This document shows positions 10,070-18,108 of a stretch of DNA of 52,669 nucleotides, piece by piece. Under the pieces are notes generated by a model that was not told the origin of the DNA, did no database searches, and was given only the letters and a program-made list of their open reading frames with translations. The DNA lies in NCBI GenBank assembly GCA_945860605.1, contig CAMAQL010000005.1, positions 1-52,669 of the forward strand. The letters run 5' to 3'. This DNA comes from Chitinophaga pinensis. GTDB taxonomy: Bacteria > Bacteroidota > Bacteroidia > Chitinophagales > Chitinophagaceae. Position 1 is the stretch's first letter, and every line of letters begins with the position of its first letter. Made by a program: the position numbers and the translations under genes.

Positions 10070-11758
10070 ATGAGCCAAACAAAACAACCAACTAATACTG
10101 GGGCCCTTACTACCCTAATTGTGGTTTTCTTTTTCTGGGGATTTATTGCAGCTGGAAACAGTGTCTTTATTCCATTTTGTAAAAACTATTTTGCATTAGA
10201 TCAATTTCAAAGTCAATTGATTGATTTTGCGTTTTATCTAGCTTATTATATAGGTGCACTTGGCCTTTTCGCTTATGGCGCGCTGGGAGGTAAGGACTTG
10301 GTTGGAAAATGGGGCTATAAAAAAAGTATTGTTTATGGGTTATTATTTTCAGCCATTGGAGCAGCAGCAATGATTGTTGCTGTCAATGCCAATACTTTTA
10401 CAGGTATGTTGGTTGGTTTATTTATAGTAGCGCTAGGATTCTCTTTGCAACAAACTGCTGCTCAACCTTTCGCCATTGCATTAGGTGATCCCTCTACAGG
10501 AAGTAGTCGTGTTAACTTAGGTGGAGGTATCAATTCATTTGGAACTTCTATTGGCCCAATTGTAGTTGCACTTGCCTTATTTGGATCTGCCGCTGCCATT
10601 ACAGACGAACAAATAAAACAATTAAGTTTAGACAAAGTCATCATTTTATACACGGCAGTAGGCGCTTTGTTTATTGCCGCAGCTGCACTGTTCCATTTTT
10701 CTAAAAAAGTACCATCAGGTATTTCAAATGAAACGATGGAACCAGCTGGAAAAGCATTGTCTTTATTGGTTATCATGACAGGTGTTTTGATTGCGATGTT
10801 CGTACCCATTTTTAATAGTTATAAAATTGACCCAGCAAGTTTAACAGATATTGGCCGTCATGATTTAGAAACTTTTAGATTAAAGTGGCTTTTTGGTGCT
10901 TTAGCAACTGTGGTGGTTGGCTTATTAGCCGCTAATTTTACAGCACAAAAAAATGAAAAAGGATGGGGCGCGATGAAGTACCCTCAATTGGTATTAGGCA
11001 TGTTGGCCATCTTTGTATATGTAGGCGTAGAGGTTGCCATTGGATCCAACTTAGGAGAATTATTAAGACAAGCAGATTTTGGTAGTGTCTCCTCTTCAGA
11101 AATTGCACCCTATGTTTCGATGTATTGGGGAAGTATGATGATTGGACGTTGGGCAGGTGCCATCAGTGCTTTTGATTTCAAAAAGAAAACACAACAATAT
11201 TTAACTTTCATTGTACCAATTATTGCATTTGGAATTGTAATTGCTTTGAACAGTCTTGCACAATATGATATGAGTCCTTTGTATTGGTACATCATTTGTG
11301 TATTTATCCAAATCATTGCATTTTACTTAAGTCAAAACAAACCTGCTAAAACATTATTGATTTTTAGTTTGGTGGGTGTGATCGCGATGTTATTGGGAAT
11401 TTTTACAAAAGGTACCGTTGCGACTTATGCATTTTTAACAGGTGGCTTGGCTTGTTCTATTATGTGGCCTTCTATCTTTTCTTTATCAGTTGCAGGCCTA
11501 GGAAAGTATACACCGCAAGGATCTGCTTTTTTAATCATGATGATTTTAGGGGGTGGTATCATTCCTCCAATACAAGGTAAAATTGCAGATTACTTACAAT
11601 CATCTCATTTAGATCAACCAGGTTATGGTATTCACAATTCATTCTGGGTAGCTGCTATATGTTTTGCTTATTTAGTATTTTTTGCAATAGCAGTGAAAGG
11701 CATATTGAAAAAGCAAGGCATCAATTACGAAGATGCTGACACAAGTGGTGGACACTAA
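10070..11758 (+). CDS. Sugar MFS transporter, FucP/glucose-galactose type
   Basis: FFFWGFIAAGNSVFIPFCKNYFALDQFQSQLIDFAFYLAYYIGA: FucP-type N-terminus. Track start 10049; MSQTKQ at 10070 preferred. Confidence 0.88.
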   Translation: MSQTKQPTNTGALTTLIVVFFFWGFIAAGNSVFIPFCKNYFALDQFQSQLIDFAFYLAYYIGALGLFAYGALGGKDLVGKWGYKKSIVYGLLFSAIGAAAMIVAVNANTFTGMLVGLFIVALGFSLQQTAAQPFAIALGDPSTGSSRVNLGGGINSFGTSIGPIVVALALFGSAAAITDEQIKQLSLDKVIILYTAVGALFIAAAALFHFSKKVPSGISNETMEPAGKALSLLVIMTGVLIAMFVPIFNSYKIDPASLTDIGRHDLETFRLKWLFGALATVVVGLLAANFTAQKNEKGWGAMKYPQLVLGMLAIFVYVGVEVAIGSNLGELLRQADFGSVSSSEIAPYVSMYWGSMMIGRWAGAISAFDFKKKTQQYLTFIVPIIAFGIVIALNSLAQYDMSPLYWYIICVFIQIIAFYLSQNKPAKTLLIFSLVGVIAMLLGIFTKGTVATYAFLTGGLACSIMWPSIFSLSVAGLGKYTPQGSAFLIMMILGGGIIPPIQGKIADYLQSSHLDQPGYGIHNSFWVAAICFAYLVFFAIAVKGILKKQGINYEDADTSGGH

Positions 11759-11775
11759 AATTTAAAAAAGTATTT

Positions 11776-12726
11776 ATGGAATCATATGTAGTAGGCGTCG
11801 ATATCGGCGGAACAGGTACAAAATTTGGAATTGTAGACAAAGATGGTAATGTCTTATTCTCTAGTGAGATGTCTACTAAAAAGCATCTTCAAGTTGACAC
11901 ATTCATAGACGAATTGCATGAACATTTGTCAGCAATGATAGAGAAAGTAGGTGGATTTGGTCGTATCAGAGGAATTGGTGTTGGCGCGCCTAATGGCAAT
12001 ATCTATACTGGCACGATTGAGTATGCCCCTAACCTTCCATGGAAAGGCATTATTCCATTTGCAAAAATGATGCAGGATAAATTTAAAATCCCAGTAAAAT
12101 TAACCAATGATGCTAACGCTGCAGCTGTAGGCGAAATGATGTACGGCGCAGCAAAAGGAATGAAAGATTTTATCATGATTACCTTAGGGACGGGTGTAGG
12201 AAGTGGTATCGTAGCAAATGGCCAATTGATCTATGGTCATGATGGATTTGCTGGTGAATTAGGACATACTGTGATTATTCCAGATGGTAGAATGCACCAT
12301 GGTACAGGTAAGAAAGGATCACTTGAAAGTTATGCATCTGCAACTGGAGTAGCTGAATCTGCAAGAGAATTATTAAATCAATCTGATCGTCCTAGTGTCT
12401 TGAGGACAATTAATATTGATGAAATTACATCAAAAGATGTTTTTGAAGCCGCTGTTAAGGGAGATGAAATTGCAAAAGAAGTATTTGAATTTACTGGGAA
12501 AATATTGGGTATGTCTTTAGCCAACTTTGTGATGTTCTCCAGTCCAGAATCTATCATCTTATTTGGTGGATTGACAAAAGCAGGTGATATGATTTTAAAG
12601 CCAACAAGGGAACATATGGAAGCCAACTTAATTGAGATCTTCCAGAATAAAGTAAAAATATTAATCAGTCATTTAAAAGAATCAGACGCCGCCATATTAG
12701 GTGCCTCGGCATTAATGTGGGAGTAA
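11776..12726 (+). CDS. ROK family glucokinase-like protein
   Basis: 316 aa; VGVDIGGTGTKFGIVD, TLGTGVGSGIV, GFAGELGHTVI ROK motifs (zinc site diverged). Confidence 0.88.
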   Translation: MESYVVGVDIGGTGTKFGIVDKDGNVLFSSEMSTKKHLQVDTFIDELHEHLSAMIEKVGGFGRIRGIGVGAPNGNIYTGTIEYAPNLPWKGIIPFAKMMQDKFKIPVKLTNDANAAAVGEMMYGAAKGMKDFIMITLGTGVGSGIVANGQLIYGHDGFAGELGHTVIIPDGRMHHGTGKKGSLESYASATGVAESARELLNQSDRPSVLRTINIDEITSKDVFEAAVKGDEIAKEVFEFTGKILGMSLANFVMFSSPESIILFGGLTKAGDMILKPTREHMEANLIEIFQNKVKILISHLKESDAAILGASALMWE

Positions 12727-12786
12727 AATACAAATACACAAAATTATAAAAATTTAGTACATGATGTATTTGTATTTTACTCCCAC
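12717..12786. repeat. Perfect 22-bp inverted repeat spanning a stop codon
   Basis: GTGGGAGTAAAATACAAATACA (12717-12738) is exactly the reverse complement of TGTATTTGTATTTTACTCCCAC (12765-12786); 26-nt loop contains AAATT-ataaa-AATTT. Confidence 0.95.
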
Positions 12787-12806
12787 TGCTTCAATAAATT
12801 GAAGCA
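12787..12806. repeat. 9-bp hairpin directly abutting the 22-bp inverted repeat
   Basis: TGCTTCAAT-aa-ATTGAAGCA. Confidence 0.85.
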
Positions 12807-12837
12807 TGTGAGACTACTTAAAATATATAATTATAAT

Positions 12838-12868
12838 AAAAAAGGCCACAATGAATGTGGCCTTTTTT
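12838..12868. terminator. Bidirectional terminator between ROK kinase and lipA
   Basis: AAAAAAGGCCACA-atgaa-TGTGGCCTTTTTT perfect stem. Confidence 0.85.
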
Positions 12869-12869
12869 A

Positions 12870-13793
12870 TTATGATGTAGCTAATGCTAATTCTTCTAAA
12901 TATTTATTTCTCCCCCAGCCCTTAATGACGTGCTTTTCTGAATGATAAGACGATCTTACCAATGGCCCACTTTCTACATAGTCAAAGCCTAATTCATAGC
13001 CAATAGTTCTTAGTTCAGCAAATTCATTTGGGTGAACGAATCTTTGAACAGGTAAATGTTTCTTAGTCGGTTGTAAATATTGACCAATAGTTAACACATC
13101 ACATCCAACACCCACTAAGTCTTTCATAGTTTGTATCACTTCATCTTTTTCTTCGCCAATACCCAACATGATACCTGTTTTTGTACGCATGCCGCCTTTC
13201 TTTAAGGTCTCTAGCACTTCTAAACTTCTTCTGTATTTTGCTTGTACTCGCACACGTTTTGTATTGCGCTCCACTGTCTCCATATTATGACTCACTACTT
13301 CTGGAGCCGCTTCAATGATTCTTTCTATTTGTTCTTTGATCCCTCTAAAATCTGGAATCAATGTTTCCAATGTGGTATCAGGCGTCAATGCTTTAATGGC
13401 TTTAATTGTATTGGACCATATAATAGAACCACCATCTGGTAATTCATCTCTATCTACACTTGTTAAAACTGCATGCTTTACTTTCATTAAAAAAATCGCT
13501 TCTGCAACACGTTGTGGCTCGTCCCACTCCACTGGCTTTGGTCTACCTGTTGCCACTGCGCAGAACTGACAACTCCTTGTACAGATATTACCCAGTATCA
13601 TAAATGTGGCTGTTCCTTCTCCCCAACACTCGCCCATATTAGGACAATTACCACTCTCACAAATCGTATGTAATTTATGTTTGTCTACTAAGCCTCTTAC
13701 GTGTTTGTAACTTTCTCCAATAGGTAATTTAACCCTCAACCAATCGGGCTTCTTAATATGTTGTTCTGCTGGTACAATCGGTAGTTCTTGCAT
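12870..13793 (-). CDS. lipA: Lipoyl synthase
   Basis: 307 aa; [13 protein letters not shown] and [15 protein letters not shown] cluster motifs. Confidence 0.96.
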   Translation of the reverse strand: MQELPIVPAEQHIKKPDWLRVKLPIGESYKHVRGLVDKHKLHTICESGNCPNMGECWGEGTATFMILGNICTRSCQFCAVATGRPKPVEWDEPQRVAEAIFLMKVKHAVLTSVDRDELPDGGSIIWSNTIKAIKALTPDTTLETLIPDFRGIKEQIERIIEAAPEVVSHNMETVERNTKRVRVQAKYRRSLEVLETLKKGGMRTKTGIMLGIGEEKDEVIQTMKDLVGVGCDVLTIGQYLQPTKKHLPVQRFVHPNEFAELRTIGYELGFDYVESGPLVRSSYHSEKHVIKGWGRNKYLEELALATS

Positions 13794-13812
13794 GCTTTTC
13801 TGTTATCAGTTG

Positions 13813-13841
13813 CAAAAATACAAGACTTGCGCTTAAATCAA
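13813..13841 (-). promoter_or_regulatory. Candidate Bacteroidota-type promoter of lipA
   Basis: Reverse strand TTG-N18-TATTTTTG, matching the TTTG/TAnnTTTG consensus. Confidence 0.55.
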
Positions 13842-13891
13842 GCCTTTCGTTGTAAATTTACCAAAATCACAAACCCATCAATTCAACAGAT

Positions 13892-14296
13892 ATGACAGCC
13901 ACAGTAACCTATGACGCTAATTTAAGAACTACCTGCCTTCATCTTCAAAGCGGTTCAAATTTTGAAACAGATGCCCCTTCTGATAATAAGGGTCAGGGTG
14001 CGCGATTTTCTCCTACCGATTTAATTGCTACAGGATTGGGTGCTTGTTTAATTACCACCATGGGTATCAAGGCAGAGGGCATGGATATTAAAATAGATGG
14101 TGCTAAAGTGGATGTGACGAAAGTGATGATGAGTGAGCCAAGAAGAATTGGCAAAATCATCATTGCCGTAACCATGCCTACATTGAATTTAGATGAAAAG
14201 ACGAAGGAGATACTTGAAAGAGTTGGAAGGACTTGTCCAGTTGAAAGAAGCCTTCACCCAGATATGGAATTGGATATTAGCTTTACTTGGTTGTAG
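13892..14296 (+). CDS. OsmC family protein
   Basis: 134 aa; GARFSPTDLIATGLGACLITTMG and RTCPVERSLHPDMEL OsmC signatures. Confidence 0.9.
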   Translation: MTATVTYDANLRTTCLHLQSGSNFETDAPSDNKGQGARFSPTDLIATGLGACLITTMGIKAEGMDIKIDGAKVDVTKVMMSEPRRIGKIIIAVTMPTLNLDEKTKEILERVGRTCPVERSLHPDMELDISFTWL

Positions 14297-14882
14297 TCCT
14301 ATTCCTGGTTGTAGGAAGATAACTCAGCAACTTACTCACTGGTAATCCCATGACGTTGTAGAAATCACCTTGGATACCTTGAATGCCTACAACACCTATC
14401 CAGTCTTGTATACCATAAGCACCTGCCTTGTCATAAGGCTGATATTGATCGACATAATATTCGATCTGTGACAATGTCAAAGGGTGAAAATGAACCAATG
14501 TGGTTTCACTGAAATTTATCGACTCGGTATCATTGATCAAATACACCCCTGTGATCACGCGATGTGTTTTGCCAGATAGTTTTTGCAATATGTGAATCGC
14601 ATCTGCCCTATCTATTGGCTTGCCAATGATTTCATTTTCTAATACTACAATGGTGTCAGCAGCAATGATCCACTTGCCTTGATGTATTGGCAATTCATGT
14701 TTGATTTTGTCCTGAACAGCAATCGCTTTTTTTTGTGCAATATGAACTGGCACTTCTTGTACATCCATCTCTGCTGGAAAATCTTCTTCTGCTGCAGAAA
14801 CAATCACATCAAAATCAATATCTGCCCATGCAAGTAATTGTTTTCTTCGAGGAGACTGGGATGCTAAAATAAATCCATTCAT
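14283..14882 (-). CDS. maf: Maf-like nucleoside triphosphate pyrophosphatase
   Basis: 199 aa; LASQSPRRKQLL, AADTIVVLENEIIGKP, YDKAGAYGIQ motifs. Confidence 0.94.
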   Translation of the reverse strand: MNGFILASQSPRRKQLLAWADIDFDVIVSAAEEDFPAEMDVQEVPVHIAQKKAIAVQDKIKHELPIHQGKWIIAADTIVVLENEIIGKPIDRADAIHILQKLSGKTHRVITGVYLINDTESINFSETTLVHFHPLTLSQIEYYVDQYQPYDKAGAYGIQDWIGVVGIQGIQGDFYNVMGLPVSKLLSYLPTTRNRTTTK

Positions 14883-14891
14883 TTTTTAAAA

Positions 14892-15827
14892 TTAAAGCAG
14901 AAAATAAAAAAAGCCCATCGATAAAATGCCCATCAACATTGCAAATTTTATCCAATGACTCAATCGGTTAAAATCGGCTCTAGAAAATGCATGCTTCAAA
15001 CTAAATAAAACATATACGAGTGGGGCAATGATGGTGACAATGCAGTAAACGATTGGCATCCACCATCCAAATGGTATGGCGTACAATTGAATAATCAATA
15101 AGACTAAAATAAGGACCATAAGCCAAACCGCCACATAGACTTTTGTGGTTTGTAAACCCCATGCAATTGGCATCGTTTTACAACCAAATTTCTCATCTCC
15201 GTCCATGTCTTCCATATCCTTTAATGCTTCTCTTATCAACGTTAAAATAAAGGCAAAACTGCTATACAATAACATGAGCTTAAACAGCTTCAAATCTGTT
15301 GGTAGCATATTCGTAGGATGCACCAATTGCATGAAAGTGAATTTTGAAAAATAAATCACCCCAATGGTCCATGCAGTCAATACTGCAATCACCACATTGC
15401 CTATTAAAAAATTTCTTTTAAAATTGGTTGAATAGAACCATAAAATCAAGATGGTTGCTAAATTAGAAAAATGAACATGAATATATTGTTGAAATGGAAA
15501 AGCGATCAATGAAATATACACGCCACCCATGCTCAAAAATAAATGCCAAAAAATGACCCAACGTCTACTAATGTGCGCGCCCACCACCACCATTTTGGGT
15601 TTATTGACTTGGTCAATATTCACATCAAAATAATCATTGATAATGTACCCAGCCGCAGCAATACAAATACTCGTTGCCACAATAAAATAAAATGGGTAAT
15701 CAGCGGTCAATGCCAAATTTGGATAAAGTGGCTTATAGATAAAAAAATGAAACAGCGATTCTGCTAGTAAAATAAAAAATAAATTAGGCCATCTTACTAA
15801 TCTTAAAAAATGGATTAAGCTTTTCAC
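14892..15827 (-). CDS. UbiA family prenyltransferase (geranylgeranylglycerol-phosphate geranylgeranyltransferase-like)
   Basis: 311 aa polytopic; AGYIINDYFDVNIDQVNKP and EALKDMEDMDGDEKFGCKTMPI, two aspartate-rich motifs. Confidence 0.9.
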   Translation of the reverse strand: MKSLIHFLRLVRWPNLFFILLAESLFHFFIYKPLYPNLALTADYPFYFIVATSICIAAAGYIINDYFDVNIDQVNKPKMVVVGAHISRRWVIFWHLFLSMGGVYISLIAFPFQQYIHVHFSNLATILILWFYSTNFKRNFLIGNVVIAVLTAWTIGVIYFSKFTFMQLVHPTNMLPTDLKLFKLMLLYSSFAFILTLIREALKDMEDMDGDEKFGCKTMPIAWGLQTTKVYVAVWLMVLILVLLIIQLYAIPFGWWMPIVYCIVTIIAPLVYVLFSLKHAFSRADFNRLSHWIKFAMLMGILSMGFFYFLL

Positions 15828-15834
15828 AGGAGGA

Positions 15835-16350
15835 TTATTTAGCTTGAATATGGTCCACTACATCCCAATGGCCATTTAATTTAAGCACTTTTTCAATCAC
15901 CTCTCTTGCACATCCTTCTCCACCTTTTGCAAGGGCTTTATAACTTGAAATATTTTTAATATCAAAACAGGCATCTGCAGGACAGGCAGCAATACCAGCA
16001 ATCTCCATGGCTTCAAAATCTGGCATATCATCCCCCATGTATAAAATAGATTCTAAGGAAACGCTTTCTGTCATGGAAAGTCTTTCTAATAGTTCTTTCT
16101 TGTCTTTGACTTTCATGTGTACTTCTTCCACTCCTAATTTTTCTAATCTATCTTGTACTTCTTCGGAATAACCCCCAGAAATAATCCAAACCTTATACCC
16201 TTTTTTGATGGCCAATTGAATGGCATAGCCGTCTTTTATGTTCATGGTGCGCACCATCAAACCATCAGGCATTACAATTAATGTGCCGTTGGTTAAAACA
16301 CCATCCACATCAAATACGAAACAGGTTATTTTTTCTAAGGCAGTTAACAA
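15835..16350 (-). CDS. KdsC-like HAD phosphatase (3-deoxy-D-manno-octulosonate 8-phosphate phosphatase)
   Basis: 171 aa; FVFDVDGVLTNG, IISGG, YMGDDMPDFEAM, CPADA motifs. Confidence 0.9.
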   Translation of the reverse strand: MLTALEKITCFVFDVDGVLTNGTLIVMPDGLMVRTMNIKDGYAIQLAIKKGYKVWIISGGYSEEVQDRLEKLGVEEVHMKVKDKKELLERLSMTESVSLESILYMGDDMPDFEAMEIAGIAACPADACFDIKNISSYKALAKGGEGCAREVIEKVLKLNGHWDVVDHIQAK

Positions 16351-16355
16351 AGCAA

Positions 16356-16598
16356 TTATTTTTTTTGGTTATCACGCCATTCATAGACCCAGGCACTTTG
16401 AATCATCTCCAAATGACCTTCGTTAGACTCCTCTTTTTTGCCTTCAAAATGAGGCAAGGTTAAAATCCACTCTAAAAGATCGGTGAAACGAACTCTGTAA
16501 ATTTTTGACTCCGTAAAATCATCCCCAAATTTTTCATATAATTTTTGGGCAATATCTTCGTGGTCATTCCAGTGAATGGGTGGCTCAAATTGATTCAT
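16356..16598 (-). CDS. iscX: IscX-like Fe-S assembly protein
   Basis: 80 aa; IHWNDHEDIAQKLYEKF...RFTDLLEWILTLPHFEG typical of IscX. Confidence 0.85.
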   Translation of the reverse strand: MNQFEPPIHWNDHEDIAQKLYEKFGDDFTESKIYRVRFTDLLEWILTLPHFEGKKEESNEGHLEMIQSAWVYEWRDNQKK

Positions 16599-16619
16599 AC
16601 TATTAATATATCTTTTTTA

Positions 16620-16955
16620 TTATTCTCCTAAAAATTGTGTTTGGTCTGGTAAGGTGACTTCGATTGCACCAGTTCCCGCTTTTAATTCGCATTGACAACC
16701 AAGTCTTGACTCAATCCTTGGAATTAACGCTCGGTCAATAAAATCTTCTTCCCTATCGGACAATTCAGCTAAATGCTCCATCCCTTGTTTAACATATAAA
16801 TGACAAGTACTACATGCACAAACTGCACCACAATTATGGTGTAATTCTATACCCGCATCCAAAAGCACTTCTAATAAACTTTGATCGGCAGCTACATTTT
16901 CAAGAGTGACTGTTTCTAAACCTTTTTGTTCGAAATTGATTTTTAATGAATACAT
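16620..16955 (-). CDS. fdx: 2Fe-2S ferredoxin
   Basis: 111 aa; HNCGAVCACSTCHLYV ... LGCQCEL cluster ligands. Confidence 0.92.
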   Translation of the reverse strand: MYSLKINFEQKGLETVTLENVAADQSLLEVLLDAGIELHHNCGAVCACSTCHLYVKQGMEHLAELSDREEDFIDRALIPRIESRLGCQCELKAGTGAIEVTLPDQTQFLGE

Positions 16956-16967
16956 AAATGGTCGTTA

Positions 16968-16985
16968 CTATTTTTGCAAAAATAG
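16968..16985. promoter_or_regulatory. Perfect 18-bp palindrome formed by two opposed -7 boxes
   Basis: CTATTTTTGCAAAAATAG; contains TATTTTTG on each strand, abutting. Confidence 0.7.
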
Positions 16986-17069
16986 CTTTAAAAGGCCAAT
17001 GGGTAAAGCACAATGCCCGTTTTATTTGTCAAAATACAAAAAAAATAAGCAGGAGCAGTTGGCGTGGGC

Positions 17070-17077
17070 TATCTTTG
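17070..17077 (+). promoter_or_regulatory. Candidate -7 box of the alpha/beta hydrolase gene
   Basis: TATCTTTG, 18 nt before ATG at 17096. Confidence 0.5.
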
Positions 17078-17095
17078 CGTTCAAATTGCAAACAT

Positions 17096-17971
17096 ATGGC
17101 TACAGTTGGCTTTTCTGAAAGAATTTACCTACAATATTTAAGGACAAAATTCAAGACCATTAGTAAATTGGCGCCAGCTACCGCAGGCAGGATGGCTTTC
17201 GAACTTTTTTGCACCCCCTATCCTAAATACAAAAAACGAAAAGCCCCAGCTATTTTCCACCATGCAATAAAGCGAACAGTGGTTTTAACGGATCAAACTA
17301 AGATTCATGGATTTGAATGGTTACCCAATAAGCCGAATGACCAAACCGTATTAATAGCGCATGGATATGCCAGTTTTGCCTACAAATTTGAACATTATAT
17401 TACTCCATTGCTTAAGATGGGCTATCGTGTATTGGCTTTTGATGGTCCAGCTCATGGTCAAAGCGAAGGGAAGCATATTCATGTAGTGGTTTACCAAGAG
17501 GCCATTCAAAAGATCATGGAACAAGCTGGCCCTGTCCATCATTTCATAGGCCACTCGCTTGGGGCACTTACTTTATCTATGATCGCAGAAAACATTGATC
17601 AGGCTGAAGATAGAAAATTCATATTGATTGCACCAGCTACAAAAACGACTACCACTTTTGCCAATTTTTTTAAGATGATGCATTTAAATGAAGTCAATAT
17701 TGCGGCTTTCTTGAGTGATGTAAGCAGCAAAACGTCCCATAAAGTTGAATTTTTTGCAGCGGATAGAGCTTTAGCAAACTATAAAGGTCCAGTATTATGG
17801 GTGCATGATGAAAAAGATGTGGTTTGCCCTTATGAGGATATTATAAATTTTAAAGAAAAGGCTCCATCCAATATCAAATTTCTGATAACCAATGGATTAG
17901 GACATAATAAAGTCTATAAAACGGCCGAAGTAATGGATCAAATTATGGCTTTTTTGACCCCTTCCAAGTAG
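17096..17971 (+). CDS. Alpha/beta hydrolase
   Basis: LIAHGYASFAYKFEHYI, FDGPAHGQSEGKH, FIGHSLGALTLS nucleophile elbow. Track start 16958 adds 46 residues upstream of a -7 box; MATVGFSERIYLQYL start preferred. Confidence 0.88.
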   Translation: MATVGFSERIYLQYLRTKFKTISKLAPATAGRMAFELFCTPYPKYKKRKAPAIFHHAIKRTVVLTDQTKIHGFEWLPNKPNDQTVLIAHGYASFAYKFEHYITPLLKMGYRVLAFDGPAHGQSEGKHIHVVVYQEAIQKIMEQAGPVHHFIGHSLGALTLSMIAENIDQAEDRKFILIAPATKTTTTFANFFKMMHLNEVNIAAFLSDVSSKTSHKVEFFAADRALANYKGPVLWVHDEKDVVCPYEDIINFKEKAPSNIKFLITNGLGHNKVYKTAEVMDQIMAFLTPSK

Positions 17972-18108
17972 ATCATTTTTATTTTTTAGCCGAAAGCTAT
18001 AATATTGCATCCAAGATAAAGTTCCTTGTAACTATGCAAGTTACCTTATCTTAGCTTGTAAATAGTTGATTTTCAATATATAAATAACCCGAAGGAGCGG
18101 TTTGAACT

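Noticed and set aside
10462-10809. Antisense ORF (115 aa) inside the FucP-like MFS gene
   Set aside because: Fully overlapped by a well-supported gene on the other strand; composition typical of shadow ORFs.
14283-14296. 14-nt convergent overlap of OsmC and maf 3' ends
   Set aside because: Small tail-to-tail overlaps are common in compact genomes; no sign of regulation.
16958-17095. 46-residue N-terminal extension of the alpha/beta hydrolase
   Set aside because: Contains a consensus -7 box (17070-17077) and lies outside the recognisable domain; ATG 17096 preferred.
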